Positions 43,367 to 53,077 of a stretch of DNA of 64,000 nucleotides are shown one piece after another. The position numbers and the translations under genes were made by a program. Under the pieces are notes generated by a model, which ran no database searches, was not told the DNA's origin, and worked only from the letters and a program-made list of their open reading frames with translations. Positions within the stretch are counted from its first letter, which is position 1. Each line of letters begins with the position of its first letter. Source of the DNA: Roseivirga ehrenbergii. GTDB lineage: Bacteria; Bacteroidota; Bacteroidia; Cytophagales; Cyclobacteriaceae. Location: contig NZ_LQZQ01000023.1 in assembly GCF_001593005.1 (NCBI RefSeq), positions 124,001 to 188,000 of the forward strand, written 5' to 3'.

Positions 43367-44032
43367 ATGACCGCAGCAGAACTGATAAATTATTTGATTC
43401 CACCCTTAAAATTAACCGATGATGGCAATAAGGCCATTATTTGGATGGAAGAATTACGCACAAACCAGTTGCCTGTAGTAGAGAAAGGAAAGTTCTTAGG
43501 CTTTATTTCCGAAGAAGTGATCCTAGAAAATAATGATGCTACTCGGCCCATTAGTGAATACGATTTGTTTGCAGAGGACTGCTTTATTTTTGAAGACCAG
43601 CATTTTTACGATGTCATTAAAATGGCCCATGAGCATGAAGTTCAACTGGTTTCAATTATTGGGAGAAACGGAAATTTCTTGGGTGTGGTAACCATAGAAG
43701 ACACCATTAGCAGTTTTGCTCAATCAATGGCTGTTCAAGAACCAGGGGCAATTCTCATTGTTTCTATGAATTATAGAGACTATTCATTAGCCGAAATCAG
43801 CAGAATTGTTGAAGGCGAAAACGCCAAAATTTTGAGTAGCTGTGTTACCAACGATTACATGGATGCCTCAAGAATTAAGCTTACTTTAAAAGTAAATAAG
43901 CCAGATATTTCGCACATCAGTGCTTCCATCGAACGTTTTGGATATAAAGTAATTGGTAAATTTCAAGAAATTGAAATCAAATCGAACGACCAAGACCGTT
44001 ATGACATGTTGATGAAATACCTCAACATTTAA
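43367..44032 (+). CDS. CBS-domain protein
   Basis: 221 residues from the ATG at 43367 (MTAAELINYLIPPL), chosen because an in-frame TTG ten codons earlier precedes a purine-rich AAAGGCAGC site that would suit the ATG. Two CBS repeats fill about 1-125 (QLPVVEKGKFLGFISEEVIL and VQLVSIIGRNGNFLGVVTIED), which bind adenosyl nucleotides. The C-terminal part (about 130-221) looks like an ACT-type regulatory fold. It precedes nadK by 6 bases and is usually found there in Bacteroidota, so a nucleotide-sensing role in NAD(P) supply is possible. Confidence 0.87.
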   Translation: MTAAELINYLIPPLKLTDDGNKAIIWMEELRTNQLPVVEKGKFLGFISEEVILENNDATRPISEYDLFAEDCFIFEDQHFYDVIKMAHEHEVQLVSIIGRNGNFLGVVTIEDTISSFAQSMAVQEPGAILIVSMNYRDYSLAEISRIVEGENAKILSSCVTNDYMDASRIKLTLKVNKPDISHISASIERFGYKVIGKFQEIEIKSNDQDRYDMLMKYLNI

Positions 44033-44038
44033 CAGCCT

Positions 44039-44914
44039 ATGAAAATTGCCCTCCACGGAAAAAGCATTACACCCGAAGCCATTGATTGTGTTAAAGATTT
44101 ACTTCAGGTTTTAAGCGAAAAGTCGATTGACATTTCGATGTCGAAAGATTTTGAAAAACAGCTAAAAAAAGTAAAGCTAAGTGCTAACCCAAGTAGAATT
44201 CTCCTGCCTGGTGACGACCTCTCTGATATCGACTTTGTTTTGAGTTTGGGAGGTGACGGTACTATGCTCGACACAATTGCTTATACCGCAGAATACGAAA
44301 CACCCATTGTGGGTATCAACCTAGGTAGACTCGGTTTTTTAGCCACTACCCCGCGTGGTGAAATTAACAATGCGGTTAACGCATTAGTTTCTGGCAATTT
44401 CAATGTCGAAAGCAGGTCATTAATTCATGTAGATTCAAATGAGGAACTTTTTGCTCCTTTCAATTTTGGGCTGAACGAATTTACCATCGTCAAAAAAGAA
44501 ACCTCATCTATGATTGTGGTGCATACCTATGTAGATGGAGAATACTTAAACGCCTATTGGGCCGATGGATTAATCGTTTCAACCCCAACAGGTTCAACGG
44601 GGTATTCATTGAGTTGCGGAGGGCCATTGGTTCACCCAAGGTTGAAGAACTTTATTCTTACCCCAGTTTCACCGCATAACCTAAATGTTCGGCCAATCAT
44701 TGTTTCGGACCAAAGCGAAATTACCTTTGAGATTGAAGGTAGAACCAATCGTTTTATGGTGTCTTTAGACTCAAGGTCGTGTAGTGTAGACGATAAAGTA
44801 AAAATATCCGTTAAGAGGGAGTCGTTTGAGGCAAAGCTGGTAAGGTTCGATCATAACAGCTATTTTGATACCTTGCGACAAAAGTTGAATTGGGGGGTAG
44901 ACGCCAGAAATTGA
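44039..44914 (+). CDS. nadK: NAD kinase
   Basis: NadK phosphorylates NAD to NADP in the cytoplasm. 291 residues. Family motifs: FVLSLGGDGTMLDTIAYT with the GGDGT signature, VGINLGRLGFLATT, NEFTIVKKE and the second conserved STPTGSTGYSLSCGGPLVHP. It follows the CBS gene by 6 bases and is followed by DUF6089, UppS and BamA, the conserved Bacteroidota order. Confidence 0.96.
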   Translation: MKIALHGKSITPEAIDCVKDLLQVLSEKSIDISMSKDFEKQLKKVKLSANPSRILLPGDDLSDIDFVLSLGGDGTMLDTIAYTAEYETPIVGINLGRLGFLATTPRGEINNAVNALVSGNFNVESRSLIHVDSNEELFAPFNFGLNEFTIVKKETSSMIVVHTYVDGEYLNAYWADGLIVSTPTGSTGYSLSCGGPLVHPRLKNFILTPVSPHNLNVRPIIVSDQSEITFEIEGRTNRFMVSLDSRSCSVDDKVKISVKRESFEAKLVRFDHNSYFDTLRQKLNWGVDARN

Positions 44915-44955
44915 ATTAACAATATTTAACTGGCCATTTTTGAAACGAAATCACA

Positions 44956-45690
44956 ATGTTATCTAGCTTGCGAGCATATCATACGGATAAAACTGTATTA
45001 CCTAAGTTTTTGAAGAAATCATTCTTGATAGCAGCATTTCTGCTGTCAACTTTCAGTGCGAAAGCGCAAGACTCTGAGGTGGGTTTTGAGCTAGGGGCTT
45101 ATAACTACCTTGGCGATGTAGCCCGCACATATGATTTTGGAAATTCAACTTTAGGAGCACAGTTCTTTGTTAAGAAACACCTTAATAATGGTTTTAATAC
45201 CCGCATTTCAGCGGGATATGGAAAACTCAAAGGTGTAGATAGCGAAGCATTTGACGTGTTTTCAGCAAACAGAAAGGCTTCATTTAAAGGTCGTTTTTTT
45301 AACGTTGATTTTCTTTGGGAGTATAACTTCCTCGATTATCGAGACGAAAAGCTACAACAGTTTTGGACCCCTTATATTTTGTTTGGCCTTGGCGCCTATA
45401 AATATACGGGAGAAGATGGTTCTGGAACTTCTTATGATTCTGGATTGAACTTAAAACTGCCCATAGGTATAGGGCTTAAATACAGAATTGATAGAAGGTG
45501 GACATTAGCAGCATCAACCAGCGCAATCAAAACAAATTCAGACACATTGGATAATGTTTCTGTAGACACTCCTTCGATTAAAGATTACAGAGGGGGCAAT
45601 CCTAATGATGACGATTGGATGTTCTTCACGTCAATATCCATAAGCTATACACTCTATAAAATCGTGTGTCCGCAAGGCAAATTTAGATAG
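44956..45690 (+). CDS. DUF6089-family outer-membrane beta-barrel protein
   Basis: 244 residues with a long N-terminal region containing a signal peptide (cut near SAKAQ, about residue 37). The mature part alternates hydrophobic and polar residues in aromatic-ended strands (VGFELGAYNYLGDVARTYDF, FNTRISAGYGKLKG, IGLKYRIDRRWTLAA), as in 8- to 10-stranded outer-membrane barrels. DUF6089 is consistently encoded between nadK and uppS-bamA in Bacteroidota and may help outer-membrane assembly; no direct evidence for that exists here. Confidence 0.82.
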   Translation: MLSSLRAYHTDKTVLPKFLKKSFLIAAFLLSTFSAKAQDSEVGFELGAYNYLGDVARTYDFGNSTLGAQFFVKKHLNNGFNTRISAGYGKLKGVDSEAFDVFSANRKASFKGRFFNVDFLWEYNFLDYRDEKLQQFWTPYILFGLGAYKYTGEDGSGTSYDSGLNLKLPIGIGLKYRIDRRWTLAASTSAIKTNSDTLDNVSVDTPSIKDYRGGNPNDDDWMFFTSISISYTLYKIVCPQGKFR

Positions 45691-45713
45691 CTCTGATAAA
45701 GAATCAATTAGGG

Positions 45714-45744
45714 TTTAAAAACAATAACCATTTTCGTACCTTCG
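45714..45744 (+). promoter_or_regulatory. Promoter of uppS-bamA-ompH-ompH
   Basis: TTTA (45714-45717), exactly 19 bases, then TACCTTCG (45737-45744). Each box has one or two mismatches to TTTG-N19-TAnnTTTG but the spacing is exact. Predicted start near 45751, 21 bases before the uppS ATG. Confidence 0.6.
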
Positions 45745-45771
45745 CACTCGCTTTTTCGCGAAGCAGATACA

Positions 45772-46503
45772 ATGAAGAACAAAATTAAGCTCGACTCACT
45801 TCCAAAACACATAGCCGTAATCATGGATGGTAACGGCCGTTGGGCAAAAAGCCAAGGTGCAGCCCGTGTTTTTGGTCACAAGAATGCCATCAAAGCGGTA
45901 AGAGATACTACCGAAGGTTGTGCAGAATTGGGCATTGAATACCTTACCCTATACGCATTTTCAACTGAAAATTGGAACAGGCCTAAACTAGAAGTTAACG
46001 CCCTAATGCAGTTATTGGTAGCCACCATCAACAAGGAAATAAAAACCTTGATGGATAATGACATTAAATTAACGGCTATTGGTGACATTGCAAGTTTACC
46101 GGAATCCTGCCAGCGCGAATTGGCACAAGCAATGGAAACCACCTCGAAGAACAAGAGAATGACTTTAGTGTTGGCTTTGAGTTATAGTGGTAAATGGGAT
46201 ATTACCAATGCAATGAAGCAGATTGCCGCTAAATGCGAAACAGGAGCATTAAAAGCTGAAAACATTACAGGTGAAGTAATTGAAAACCATTTGTCGACAT
46301 CGGGGATTCCTGATCCAGAGTTGTTGATTAGAACAAGTGGCGAACAAAGAATAAGTAATTTTCTATTATGGCAAATGGCCTATACCGAGTTTTTTATCAC
46401 GGATACGCTTTGGCCAGACTTTAGAAGAGAGCATTTGTATGAGGCAATTGTCTCGTACCAAACAAGAGAAAGAAGGTTCGGTAAAACGAGCGAACAGATA
46501 TAG
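45772..46503 (+). CDS. uppS: Isoprenyl transferase (undecaprenyl diphosphate synthase)
   Basis: UppS elongates farnesyl diphosphate with eight isopentenyl units to give undecaprenyl diphosphate, the lipid carrier for peptidoglycan and O-antigen. 243 residues. Motifs: HIAVIMDGNGRWAKSQG with the catalytic Asp, FGHKNAIKAVR, TLYAFSTENWNRP, and the C-terminal PDPELLIRTSGEQRISNFLLW (as LLIRTSGEQRISNFLLWQ) and TLWPDF. It shares an operon with bamA, 14 bases downstream. Confidence 0.97.
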   Translation: MKNKIKLDSLPKHIAVIMDGNGRWAKSQGAARVFGHKNAIKAVRDTTEGCAELGIEYLTLYAFSTENWNRPKLEVNALMQLLVATINKEIKTLMDNDIKLTAIGDIASLPESCQRELAQAMETTSKNKRMTLVLALSYSGKWDITNAMKQIAAKCETGALKAENITGEVIENHLSTSGIPDPELLIRTSGEQRISNFLLWQMAYTEFFITDTLWPDFRREHLYEAIVSYQTRERRFGKTSEQI

Positions 46504-46517
46504 AATTAACCTTGGGA

Positions 46518-49181
46518 ATGAAGAAAATATTTTTACTTCTGGTCATTAGCATATGTGGTTTAACGCAAGTTAAAGGGCAGGTGAGATATGGTGTGAATAC
46601 GGCAGAAGGTGTTCAAATTGACTATACAAACCCAAGGGTTTTTGAAATTGCAGAGGTACAATACACTGGCCTCAGCACCATAGAGGAAAGAGCCCTTACA
46701 GGCCTAGTGGGCATTAAAGTAGGCGATAAAATTGGTATTCCCGGAAACGAAATTTCCGATGCCATCAAAAAATTATGGAAGCAAGGCATTATCGCTGATG
46801 TTCAGATTTGGCTCACCAAAATTGAAGGAGATAGAGCCTTTTTAGAGTTTAGAATCACAGAACGACCAAGAATTACAAAATTCGAAATTGAAGGCATTAA
46901 CTCTTCCCAAAAATCAGACTTAAAAGAACAAATTGGCGTAATTGGTAAGGTAGCTAGTGCTCCACTGATTAAAAACAGTGAAAACATTATTCGAAAATAT
47001 TATGTAGAAAAAGGCTATTTAAATGCCAATGTAAAAACACTTCAAGAGGCCGATTCGCTCGGCAATAAAGGTGCTCAATTGACCTTTATAGTGGATAAAA
47101 TGTCGAAGGTTAGAATCAATAAAATTGAATTCGAAGGCAACAACTCTTTTTCAGATCAACGACTAAAGAAGCCTTTAAAGAAAACCAATGAAAAACCACG
47201 CTTCTGGCTTGTAGCAAGACTTTTCGACCAAATATTTAAGACCAGCCCTAAGACGGTCTCAAACTATATGGACTCAACCTATTCTGTAAGCGAGTCAAGG
47301 TTTAAATCTTTTATAAATGACAACGTTAAGCTCAACTTCCTTCAAAGCTCGAAGTTCATTCAATCAGAATTTGAAGCAGACAAAGATGCGTTGATTGCTT
47401 TCTACAATACAAAAGGTTACAGAGATGCGACCATCGTTGGTAGTTCCATTAAAAAAGTAGACGATGATTATATTGACCTTAACATTGAAATAGATGAAGG
47501 AAATAAGTACTACATCAGAGATATTGACTGGACAGGTAATTACAAATACACTTCTTCCGAGTTATCGGACCTTTTAGGCATCAAAAAAGGTGATGTTTAC
47601 AATAGAGAGCGAATAGAAGCTAGAACCTCTTTTGACGGGCAAACCGGAGATGATATCAACTCACTCTACATGGATGATGGGTATTTGTTCTTTAGGTTAG
47701 AAGTGGTTGAAGTAAGGGCTGACAATGACTCCATAGACCTTGAAATGAGGATGTATGAAGGGGAACAAGCCACTATTAAAAGAATTATTCTTACAGGAAA
47801 TGATAGAACAAGTGACCATGTAGTGTTAAGAGAAATCAGAACCCTGCCAGGACAAAAATTCAGTAGAAAAGAATTAATTAGAACCACGAGAGAGCTGGCT
47901 CAGCTAGGTTATTTCGACCCTGAGCAAATCAATCCAAAGCCAATTCCGAACAACGGAGATGGCACTGTAGATATTGAATTCAGCCTTGTTGAAAAATCAT
48001 CAGATCAAATCCAGCTTTCAGGAGGTTTCGGTGGTCCATTTGGTTTCGTAGGTACCGTAGGGCTTCAACTCAACAATTTCTCGGTTAAGAACATTGGAGA
48101 TTGGAGCAAGTGGAGACCTTATCCGTCTGGTGATGGACAACGACTTTCCGTACAGATTCAATCTAATGGTAGACGTTTCCAGAACTATAACATGACTTTC
48201 TCTGAGCCTTGGCTTGGAGGAAAAAAGCCTAACAACTTCAGTGTAAGCTTTAATAGAACAGTAAACAGAACCTTTACAGATTATTACAATCCTTCTGATG
48301 TAAACGGATACCTAAAGGCTTCTGGATTTACCATTGGTTTAGGTAGAAAACTTCGTTGGCCAGATGACTTTTTCACGCTCTCCAATAGTATTTCTTACCA
48401 ATTCTACGATGTATTTAATTTTGGCAACACACTTGGTTTCTCTACTGGTCAAGCCAATAGTGTTACATTCAATACTGCCATTTCAAGAAGTAACATTGAT
48501 AGTCCGCAGTTCCCTACTAGTGGCTCTCAGTTCTCTTTAAATATAAACTTAACACCACCTTACTCATTATTCTTAGATAGGTTTAGCGGAGAAGGCAGTC
48601 CAAACCTTACCACCAGAGAGCGTTATCAATTTATTGAGTACAACAAAACTTTAATGGATGCTTCGTTCTTTATACAGCTTCCTAGCAAGTTTGTATTAAA
48701 CGCTAGGGCTCACCTTGGGTTCATTGGTTCTTACGGAAACAAAACCGATACGGGGCCATTCGAAAGGTTCTTCTTAGGGGGTAACGGATTAAATGGAGCA
48801 AACAACTTTATAATTGGACAAGACATTATTGCGTTAAGAGGTTATGATGATAACAGTATTGTGCCAGTAGATCCGCAAACCGGTTTTAGAGGTGGACTTA
48901 TCTTTAATAAGTTTGTAGCTGAATTAAGGTATCCTGTATCGCTCAAGCCATCTTCTGTAATTTACCTGTTGGGCTTTGGTGAAGCGGGTAATGCATGGAA
49001 TAATTACTCGGAGTATTCTCCAAGAAATTTATTTAGATCGGCTGGTGTAGGAGCAAGAGTATTCCTTCCTGCATTTGGCTTGCTAGGTCTTGACTGGGCA
49101 TATGGTTTTGATTCTGATAGAGAATTGGGAATTGATGGAGGTTCTCAAATTCACTTCACTATTGGTCAACAAATCAGATAA
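46518..49181 (+). CDS. bamA: Outer-membrane protein assembly factor BamA
   Basis: BamA inserts beta-barrel proteins into the outer membrane. The start is the ATG at 46518 (MKKIFLLLVISICGLTQVKG), two codons after an in-frame TTG; 887 residues with a signal peptide. Five POTRA domains occupy about 40-460 (first EIAEVQYTGLSTIEERAL, later RIILTGNDRTSDHVVLREI). The C-terminal Omp85 barrel (about 500-887) includes FLGGNGLNGANNF and a late strand ending in FTIGQQIR. Length is normal for Bacteroidota BamA. Followed immediately by two ompH/skp genes. Confidence 0.97.
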   Translation: MKKIFLLLVISICGLTQVKGQVRYGVNTAEGVQIDYTNPRVFEIAEVQYTGLSTIEERALTGLVGIKVGDKIGIPGNEISDAIKKLWKQGIIADVQIWLTKIEGDRAFLEFRITERPRITKFEIEGINSSQKSDLKEQIGVIGKVASAPLIKNSENIIRKYYVEKGYLNANVKTLQEADSLGNKGAQLTFIVDKMSKVRINKIEFEGNNSFSDQRLKKPLKKTNEKPRFWLVARLFDQIFKTSPKTVSNYMDSTYSVSESRFKSFINDNVKLNFLQSSKFIQSEFEADKDALIAFYNTKGYRDATIVGSSIKKVDDDYIDLNIEIDEGNKYYIRDIDWTGNYKYTSSELSDLLGIKKGDVYNRERIEARTSFDGQTGDDINSLYMDDGYLFFRLEVVEVRADNDSIDLEMRMYEGEQATIKRIILTGNDRTSDHVVLREIRTLPGQKFSRKELIRTTRELAQLGYFDPEQINPKPIPNNGDGTVDIEFSLVEKSSDQIQLSGGFGGPFGFVGTVGLQLNNFSVKNIGDWSKWRPYPSGDGQRLSVQIQSNGRRFQNYNMTFSEPWLGGKKPNNFSVSFNRTVNRTFTDYYNPSDVNGYLKASGFTIGLGRKLRWPDDFFTLSNSISYQFYDVFNFGNTLGFSTGQANSVTFNTAISRSNIDSPQFPTSGSQFSLNINLTPPYSLFLDRFSGEGSPNLTTRERYQFIEYNKTLMDASFFIQLPSKFVLNARAHLGFIGSYGNKTDTGPFERFFLGGNGLNGANNFIIGQDIIALRGYDDNSIVPVDPQTGFRGGLIFNKFVAELRYPVSLKPSSVIYLLGFGEAGNAWNNYSEYSPRNLFRSAGVGARVFLPAFGLLGLDWAYGFDSDRELGIDGGSQIHFTIGQQIR

Positions 49182-49182
49182 C

Positions 49183-49725
49183 ATGCACAAAATTTCGCCT
49201 GCCATAGTATTATTCTTCGTAATTTCTAACTTTGTGCTCGCTCAAAATAAAGCCTTTGCACAAAAGTTTGGCCACATAGATTCAGAGTATATTTTATCTA
49301 AAATGCCTGAATACAGCCAAAAACAGAAGGAGATAGAAGATCTCCACAAGGAATATGACAAAGTGGTACGGAGTTTGCAAAACGAAGCAGAGAAGATGAG
49401 GGCAGAGCTTAGGGCCAAAGAAATTTTGTTTACTCCTGAAATGATAAAGGAAAAACAAAAAGAAATTGATCTTAAAGAACAAGAAGCCCTAGATAAATCG
49501 ACAGAGTTTTTTGGTTATGATGGCCTTATATATAAAAAGCAAAACGAATTGTTAAGACCCATCAGACAAAAAATGTTTGAAGCAACAGAAGTGGTTTGTA
49601 GAAAACATAACCTCGACTACATGCTTGATAAAGCTGCCGACATGAGCATTATTTACTCTAACCCCGAACACGATTACACAGAGTTTGTGCTAGAGGAATT
49701 GGAGTTATTAAAAAAGAAGAACTAA
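49183..49725 (+). CDS. OmpH/Skp-family periplasmic chaperone
   Basis: 180 residues from the ATG at 49183, one base after the bamA stop; a longer frame overlapping bamA is rejected because the ATG is followed by a proper signal peptide (MHKISPAIVLFFVISNFVLA). The mature part is KFGHIDSEYILSKMPEYSQKQ, then a long Lys/Glu coiled coil (about 60-135), the Skp tentacle fold. Skp carries unfolded outer-membrane proteins to BamA. First of two paralogues in tandem. Confidence 0.92.
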   Translation: MHKISPAIVLFFVISNFVLAQNKAFAQKFGHIDSEYILSKMPEYSQKQKEIEDLHKEYDKVVRSLQNEAEKMRAELRAKEILFTPEMIKEKQKEIDLKEQEALDKSTEFFGYDGLIYKKQNELLRPIRQKMFEATEVVCRKHNLDYMLDKAADMSIIYSNPEHDYTEFVLEELELLKKKN

Positions 49726-49749
49726 AACATTAATTTGAATCTTAAAGTC

Positions 49750-50322
49750 ATGAATCGTAAACTATTACTCGCTACATCATTGTTTTTAATGGCAATGACA
49801 GCCTGGAGCCAGGAATTTAAAGTTGGTTATACAAGCATAGATGCTATTGTATTTAGTATGCCTGAAATTCCTCAAATCAATGCCGACCTACAAGTCTATC
49901 AAAAACAATTGGCCAGTCAGGTAGAGAGCAAACAAAGAACAATTGATACTAAAATTGCAGAATATCAGCAATTGGCTCAATTAGGAACTGCAGCACCAAC
50001 GGCCATGCAGGAAAAAGAAGCTGAAATCAGAAAGTTACAAGCCGATTTTGCAAACTTTTCTCAAAAAGCAGACGAATCATTAAGCAATAAATCGAACAAT
50101 CTGTTCAATCCAATTTATGTAAAGGTTCAAAACGCCATTGAAGAGGTTAGAAAAGAAAAAGGCTACGGTATGATCCTTAATGCAGGTACTGATACTGGCG
50201 GAATCGTTTTAGCAGCCAGAGAAGAAGACAACATTACTAAAGCTGTATTTGAAAAATTAGGCGTTCCAATGCCTGTTGCACCTGAAGGTGGAGCTCCAGC
50301 AGCAAAATCAGGAGGTAACTAA
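49750..50322 (+). CDS. OmpH/Skp-family periplasmic chaperone, second copy
   Basis: 190 residues from the ATG at 49750 (MNRKLLLATSLFLMAMTAWS signal peptide). The mature part starts EFKVGYTSIDAIVFSMPEI and continues as a Gln/Lys-rich coiled coil (about 40-130) with a C-terminal beta strand set (KGYGMILNAGTDTGGIVLAA) and a flexible Ala/Pro/Gly tail. It shares the fold of the preceding gene but little sequence, suggesting two clients or roles. Ends the uppS-bamA operon at a strong terminator. Confidence 0.92.
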   Translation: MNRKLLLATSLFLMAMTAWSQEFKVGYTSIDAIVFSMPEIPQINADLQVYQKQLASQVESKQRTIDTKIAEYQQLAQLGTAAPTAMQEKEAEIRKLQADFANFSQKADESLSNKSNNLFNPIYVKVQNAIEEVRKEKGYGMILNAGTDTGGIVLAAREEDNITKAVFEKLGVPMPVAPEGGAPAAKSGGN

Positions 50323-50342
50323 AAAATATCACTCCCAAAATG

Positions 50343-50377
50343 AAAGGCCATCTCAATTGAATTGAGATGGCCTTTTT
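50343..50377 (+). terminator. Bidirectional terminator after the ompH genes
   Basis: A 16-base perfect inverted repeat: AAAGGCCATCTCAATT (50343-50358) with AATTGAGATGGCCTTT (50360-50375), then TT. Used by ompH on plus and possibly by the convergent lipoprotein gene on minus. Confidence 0.9.
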
Positions 50378-50396
50378 GGTTCTATGAGCTTTTTAA

Positions 50397-51332
50397 CTAG
50401 TCTTTCAATCTATACAGATCGACCTCAGCGGCCACATAGCCAAAGGCAGGCCAATTGCCTGTTTCAATTACCTTTTGAAAGATTTCTTTCGCCTTGGTCG
50501 TGTCTCCATTATATAAATACCAATTTCCCATTCCGTAACCCTGAGTAGCCAAGCTAAGCGCCACATCCATTTGGTCAGTTCTGAGCAGCTCTTCTTTTGC
50601 CAGCTCCCCCTTGTACATCATAATACGCTTATAATAACTATCGTTTTCGATAATGTTCATTTCTGAATGAATCGGCTCAAGTACTGTGGCGGCTTCTTCT
50701 GCTTTACCTTCTCGCATAAGGCTCATATAAAGCCAATCCGTAGTGGCCACTAGTAAGTCATCATTTACACTGTATTTCAGGCATTCCTTATAAATAGCAG
50801 TAGCTTCTTCAAACTTACCTTGGAGATAAAGCGCCAACCCATAGTGATAAAGAATGTTGAATTGGGTATTTGAAAGCGGAATGTTCATGCTATTTGGTGC
50901 ACCATCAGGTTCAACTTCAATTTTCTCCCTATCCATCAACTCAAATGCTTTTTTATAATCAGCCTCAGCTTTTTCAAATTGGCGTGTACTAATGTAGCGA
51001 TGACCTCTATGTCTATAAAGCTTATAAGAATTTGGAAACTTATTAATTCCCGCTGTAAACACCTCAATGGCTTTATTATAGTTGGTTAAATACGCCCAAC
51101 GCCTTCCTAACCAAATGGTGTTCATTTCGCTAGGGTCGTCATCAAAGTTCTTTTGAGCTTCTTCTAAATTAGCAGTCAAGGCTGAAGTAGCCTTTTCACT
51201 TCTTTCTGGAATGTAAAGGGCAGTGCCATCCACAGCGTAGGCTTGAACTTCTTCCTTTTCTTCAGTCTTTTCGCCTGAACAAGCAAAGAAAAACACGGTA
51301 CAGCATAGCAATATCGATAAGTGGGCTTTCAT
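50397..51332 (-). CDS. TPR-repeat lipoprotein
   Basis: 311 residues with a signal peptide and lipobox FFACS (Cys about residue 18). The mature part is built of TPR-like helices: IWLGRRWAYLTNYNKAIEVF, KLYRHRGHRYISTRQFEKAE, ILYHYGLALYLQGKFEEATA and WYLYNGDTTKAKEIFQKVI. It is probably a surface or periplasmic scaffold. It begins 4 bases after the stop of the amidohydrolase gene on the same strand and is likely co-transcribed with it; a shared role is inference. Confidence 0.87.
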   Translation of the reverse strand: MKAHLSILLCCTVFFFACSGEKTEEKEEVQAYAVDGTALYIPERSEKATSALTANLEEAQKNFDDDPSEMNTIWLGRRWAYLTNYNKAIEVFTAGINKFPNSYKLYRHRGHRYISTRQFEKAEADYKKAFELMDREKIEVEPDGAPNSMNIPLSNTQFNILYHYGLALYLQGKFEEATAIYKECLKYSVNDDLLVATTDWLYMSLMREGKAEEAATVLEPIHSEMNIIENDSYYKRIMMYKGELAKEELLRTDQMDVALSLATQGYGMGNWYLYNGDTTKAKEIFQKVIETGNWPAFGYVAAEVDLYRLKD

Positions 51333-51336
51333 ATAT

Positions 51337-52923
51337 TTAGTATTTTTCTGTCATTTTGAAGGTCATTCCGTTCTTTTTCTCATCTACCATTTTCTTCACG
51401 TCTTCCAGAAGCTTTTTGGCATCATACACTATTCCATCTTTCACCGTATAACGAACTCCCCCAACACGAACAAGTTCATTGTCATCATTCAGTTTTAATG
51501 CTCCTGTACCGTAAAGCACTTTTAAATTTTGTAAAGGATTTTCTTCTACAATTACAAAATCTGCAAACTTGCCTACTTCAACCGTCCCAATTTTATCGGC
51601 CATTCCCAAGGCTTCTGCCCCGTTCAAAGTAGCGGACATAATAACCTCAAGTGGATGGAATCCTGCTTCGCGAAGCAATTCTAACTCACGGATATAAGCG
51701 AAACCATACAACTGGAAGATAAACCCAGAATCGGAACCCGCAGTTACTCGGCCGCCACGGTTTTTGTATTCATTCACAAAAGTCATCCAAAGGCGATAGT
51801 TTTCTTTCCACGCCACTTCTTCTTCCGTTCCCCAATAGAACCAATAAGACCCATGCGACCTTTTGCTCGGGCGATAGAATTCCCAAAGCGAAGGAAGTGT
51901 ATATTCTTGGTGCCATTCGGCTGTATAAGCACGCATTAAATCACGGCTGGCTTCATAAATATTGAAGGTGGGATCTAAAGTGAAATCCAGCTCAATCAAT
52001 TCGTTCATCACGCTGTTCCAGTGATCTGAAAAAGGAGGTGCTGCCTGTGCCCAGAGTTTACCTGCTTCCCCAAAACGGTCTTGTTCATTTCTGTAGTTAT
52101 AGTCTAAGCTATAATTCTGAACCCTTCTGTCTGTGAATAGCGCTTCAGGCAAGCCGTACCAGTGCTCCATTGAAGTCAATCCTGCTCGGGCAGAATTTAG
52201 CACATTCCAACGCACTACGTCCATTTGTGCATGATGCATAGCGGACCTTAAGCCTAGCTTCTTATTTTCTTCCAAAGCGGCCTGCATAATTTCAGGGGCA
52301 GCCCCAAAAAACTTAATACCGTCTGCTCCTTTGGCTTTATTTTGCCTTACCCATTCTCTGGCCATTTCTGGTGTTGAAATTGGTTCTTTTGCTCCTTGGC
52401 CAAAACCTGTGTAGGCCAAAATTCTAGGCGCAGTAATGGTATTTTGATTACTCTTTTCTTTCTGATCTAAAACCCACTGAAGACCATTGCCTGTAGAAGG
52501 ATCGCGAATTGTGGTAATGCCGTGTGCCAACCAAAGTTTAAACACATATTCTGCTGGCGTACCTTGTGCAGACCCGCCTATATGGCCGTGCATATCTACG
52601 AAACCCGGCATTAGGTACATACCTTCCAAGTCCATTACTTGATCCTTTGGCCCTACTTTCGGGCGGTCTTGTTCACGGATTTCTAGGCCTGGGTAACCTA
52701 CATTATAAATGCCCTTGATGATATTCTTTTCCACCACAATATCTACTGGACCAGTGGGGGGAGCTCCATTGCCATTTATTAGCGTAACTCCGCGTATAAT
52801 AAGCCTTTCGAAAGGCCCTTCGCCTTCGCTGCGGTTGGGCGCTTTTTCTACTTGCGCTTGCAGGTGAACGACTAAGGTGAGTAAAAAAAGGGAGGCAATT
52901 GCCCTTAAGAAATGTTTTTTCAT
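51337..52923 (-). CDS. Exported amidohydrolase-family protein
   Basis: 528 residues from the ATG at 52923 (signal peptide KKHFLRAIASLFLLTLVVHLQ); in-frame starts further upstream lack a proper signal. Amidohydrolase motifs: GFVDMHGHIGG with the metal-binding HxH, AMHHAQMD, SMEHWYGLP, and AGSDSGFIFQ with the catalytic Asp; the C-terminal VEVGKFADFVIVEENPLQNL is the small beta domain. Substrate unknown; prolidase- and imidazolonepropionase-like enzymes share the fold. Its product is likely periplasmic. TPR lipoprotein follows 4 bases downstream. Confidence 0.88.
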   Translation of the reverse strand: MKKHFLRAIASLFLLTLVVHLQAQVEKAPNRSEGEGPFERLIIRGVTLINGNGAPPTGPVDIVVEKNIIKGIYNVGYPGLEIREQDRPKVGPKDQVMDLEGMYLMPGFVDMHGHIGGSAQGTPAEYVFKLWLAHGITTIRDPSTGNGLQWVLDQKEKSNQNTITAPRILAYTGFGQGAKEPISTPEMAREWVRQNKAKGADGIKFFGAAPEIMQAALEENKKLGLRSAMHHAQMDVVRWNVLNSARAGLTSMEHWYGLPEALFTDRRVQNYSLDYNYRNEQDRFGEAGKLWAQAAPPFSDHWNSVMNELIELDFTLDPTFNIYEASRDLMRAYTAEWHQEYTLPSLWEFYRPSKRSHGSYWFYWGTEEEVAWKENYRLWMTFVNEYKNRGGRVTAGSDSGFIFQLYGFAYIRELELLREAGFHPLEVIMSATLNGAEALGMADKIGTVEVGKFADFVIVEENPLQNLKVLYGTGALKLNDDNELVRVGGVRYTVKDGIVYDAKKLLEDVKKMVDEKKNGMTFKMTEKY

Positions 52924-53023
52924 GGTCATTAAGGTTGAATTAGTGCAGAAGATAATTATTTCCCCATCAGAACACAACGCTGCTTATTTTCGCGGAGCAG
53001 GAATAAGGAGCTAATAAAAACAG

Positions 53024-53053
53024 AAAGCCTTACAGCTTTCACTGTAAGGCTTT
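53024..53053 (-). terminator. Rho-independent terminator after the gene remnant
   Basis: AAAGCCTTACAG (53024-53035) pairs with CTGTAAGGCTTT (53042-53053) around a 6-base loop; on the minus strand CTGTTTTT follows. It ends transcription coming from the ABC transporter genes and the 53078-53182 remnant. Confidence 0.85.
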
Positions 53054-53077
53054 TCATATGTTACTCGTTTGTGCTTA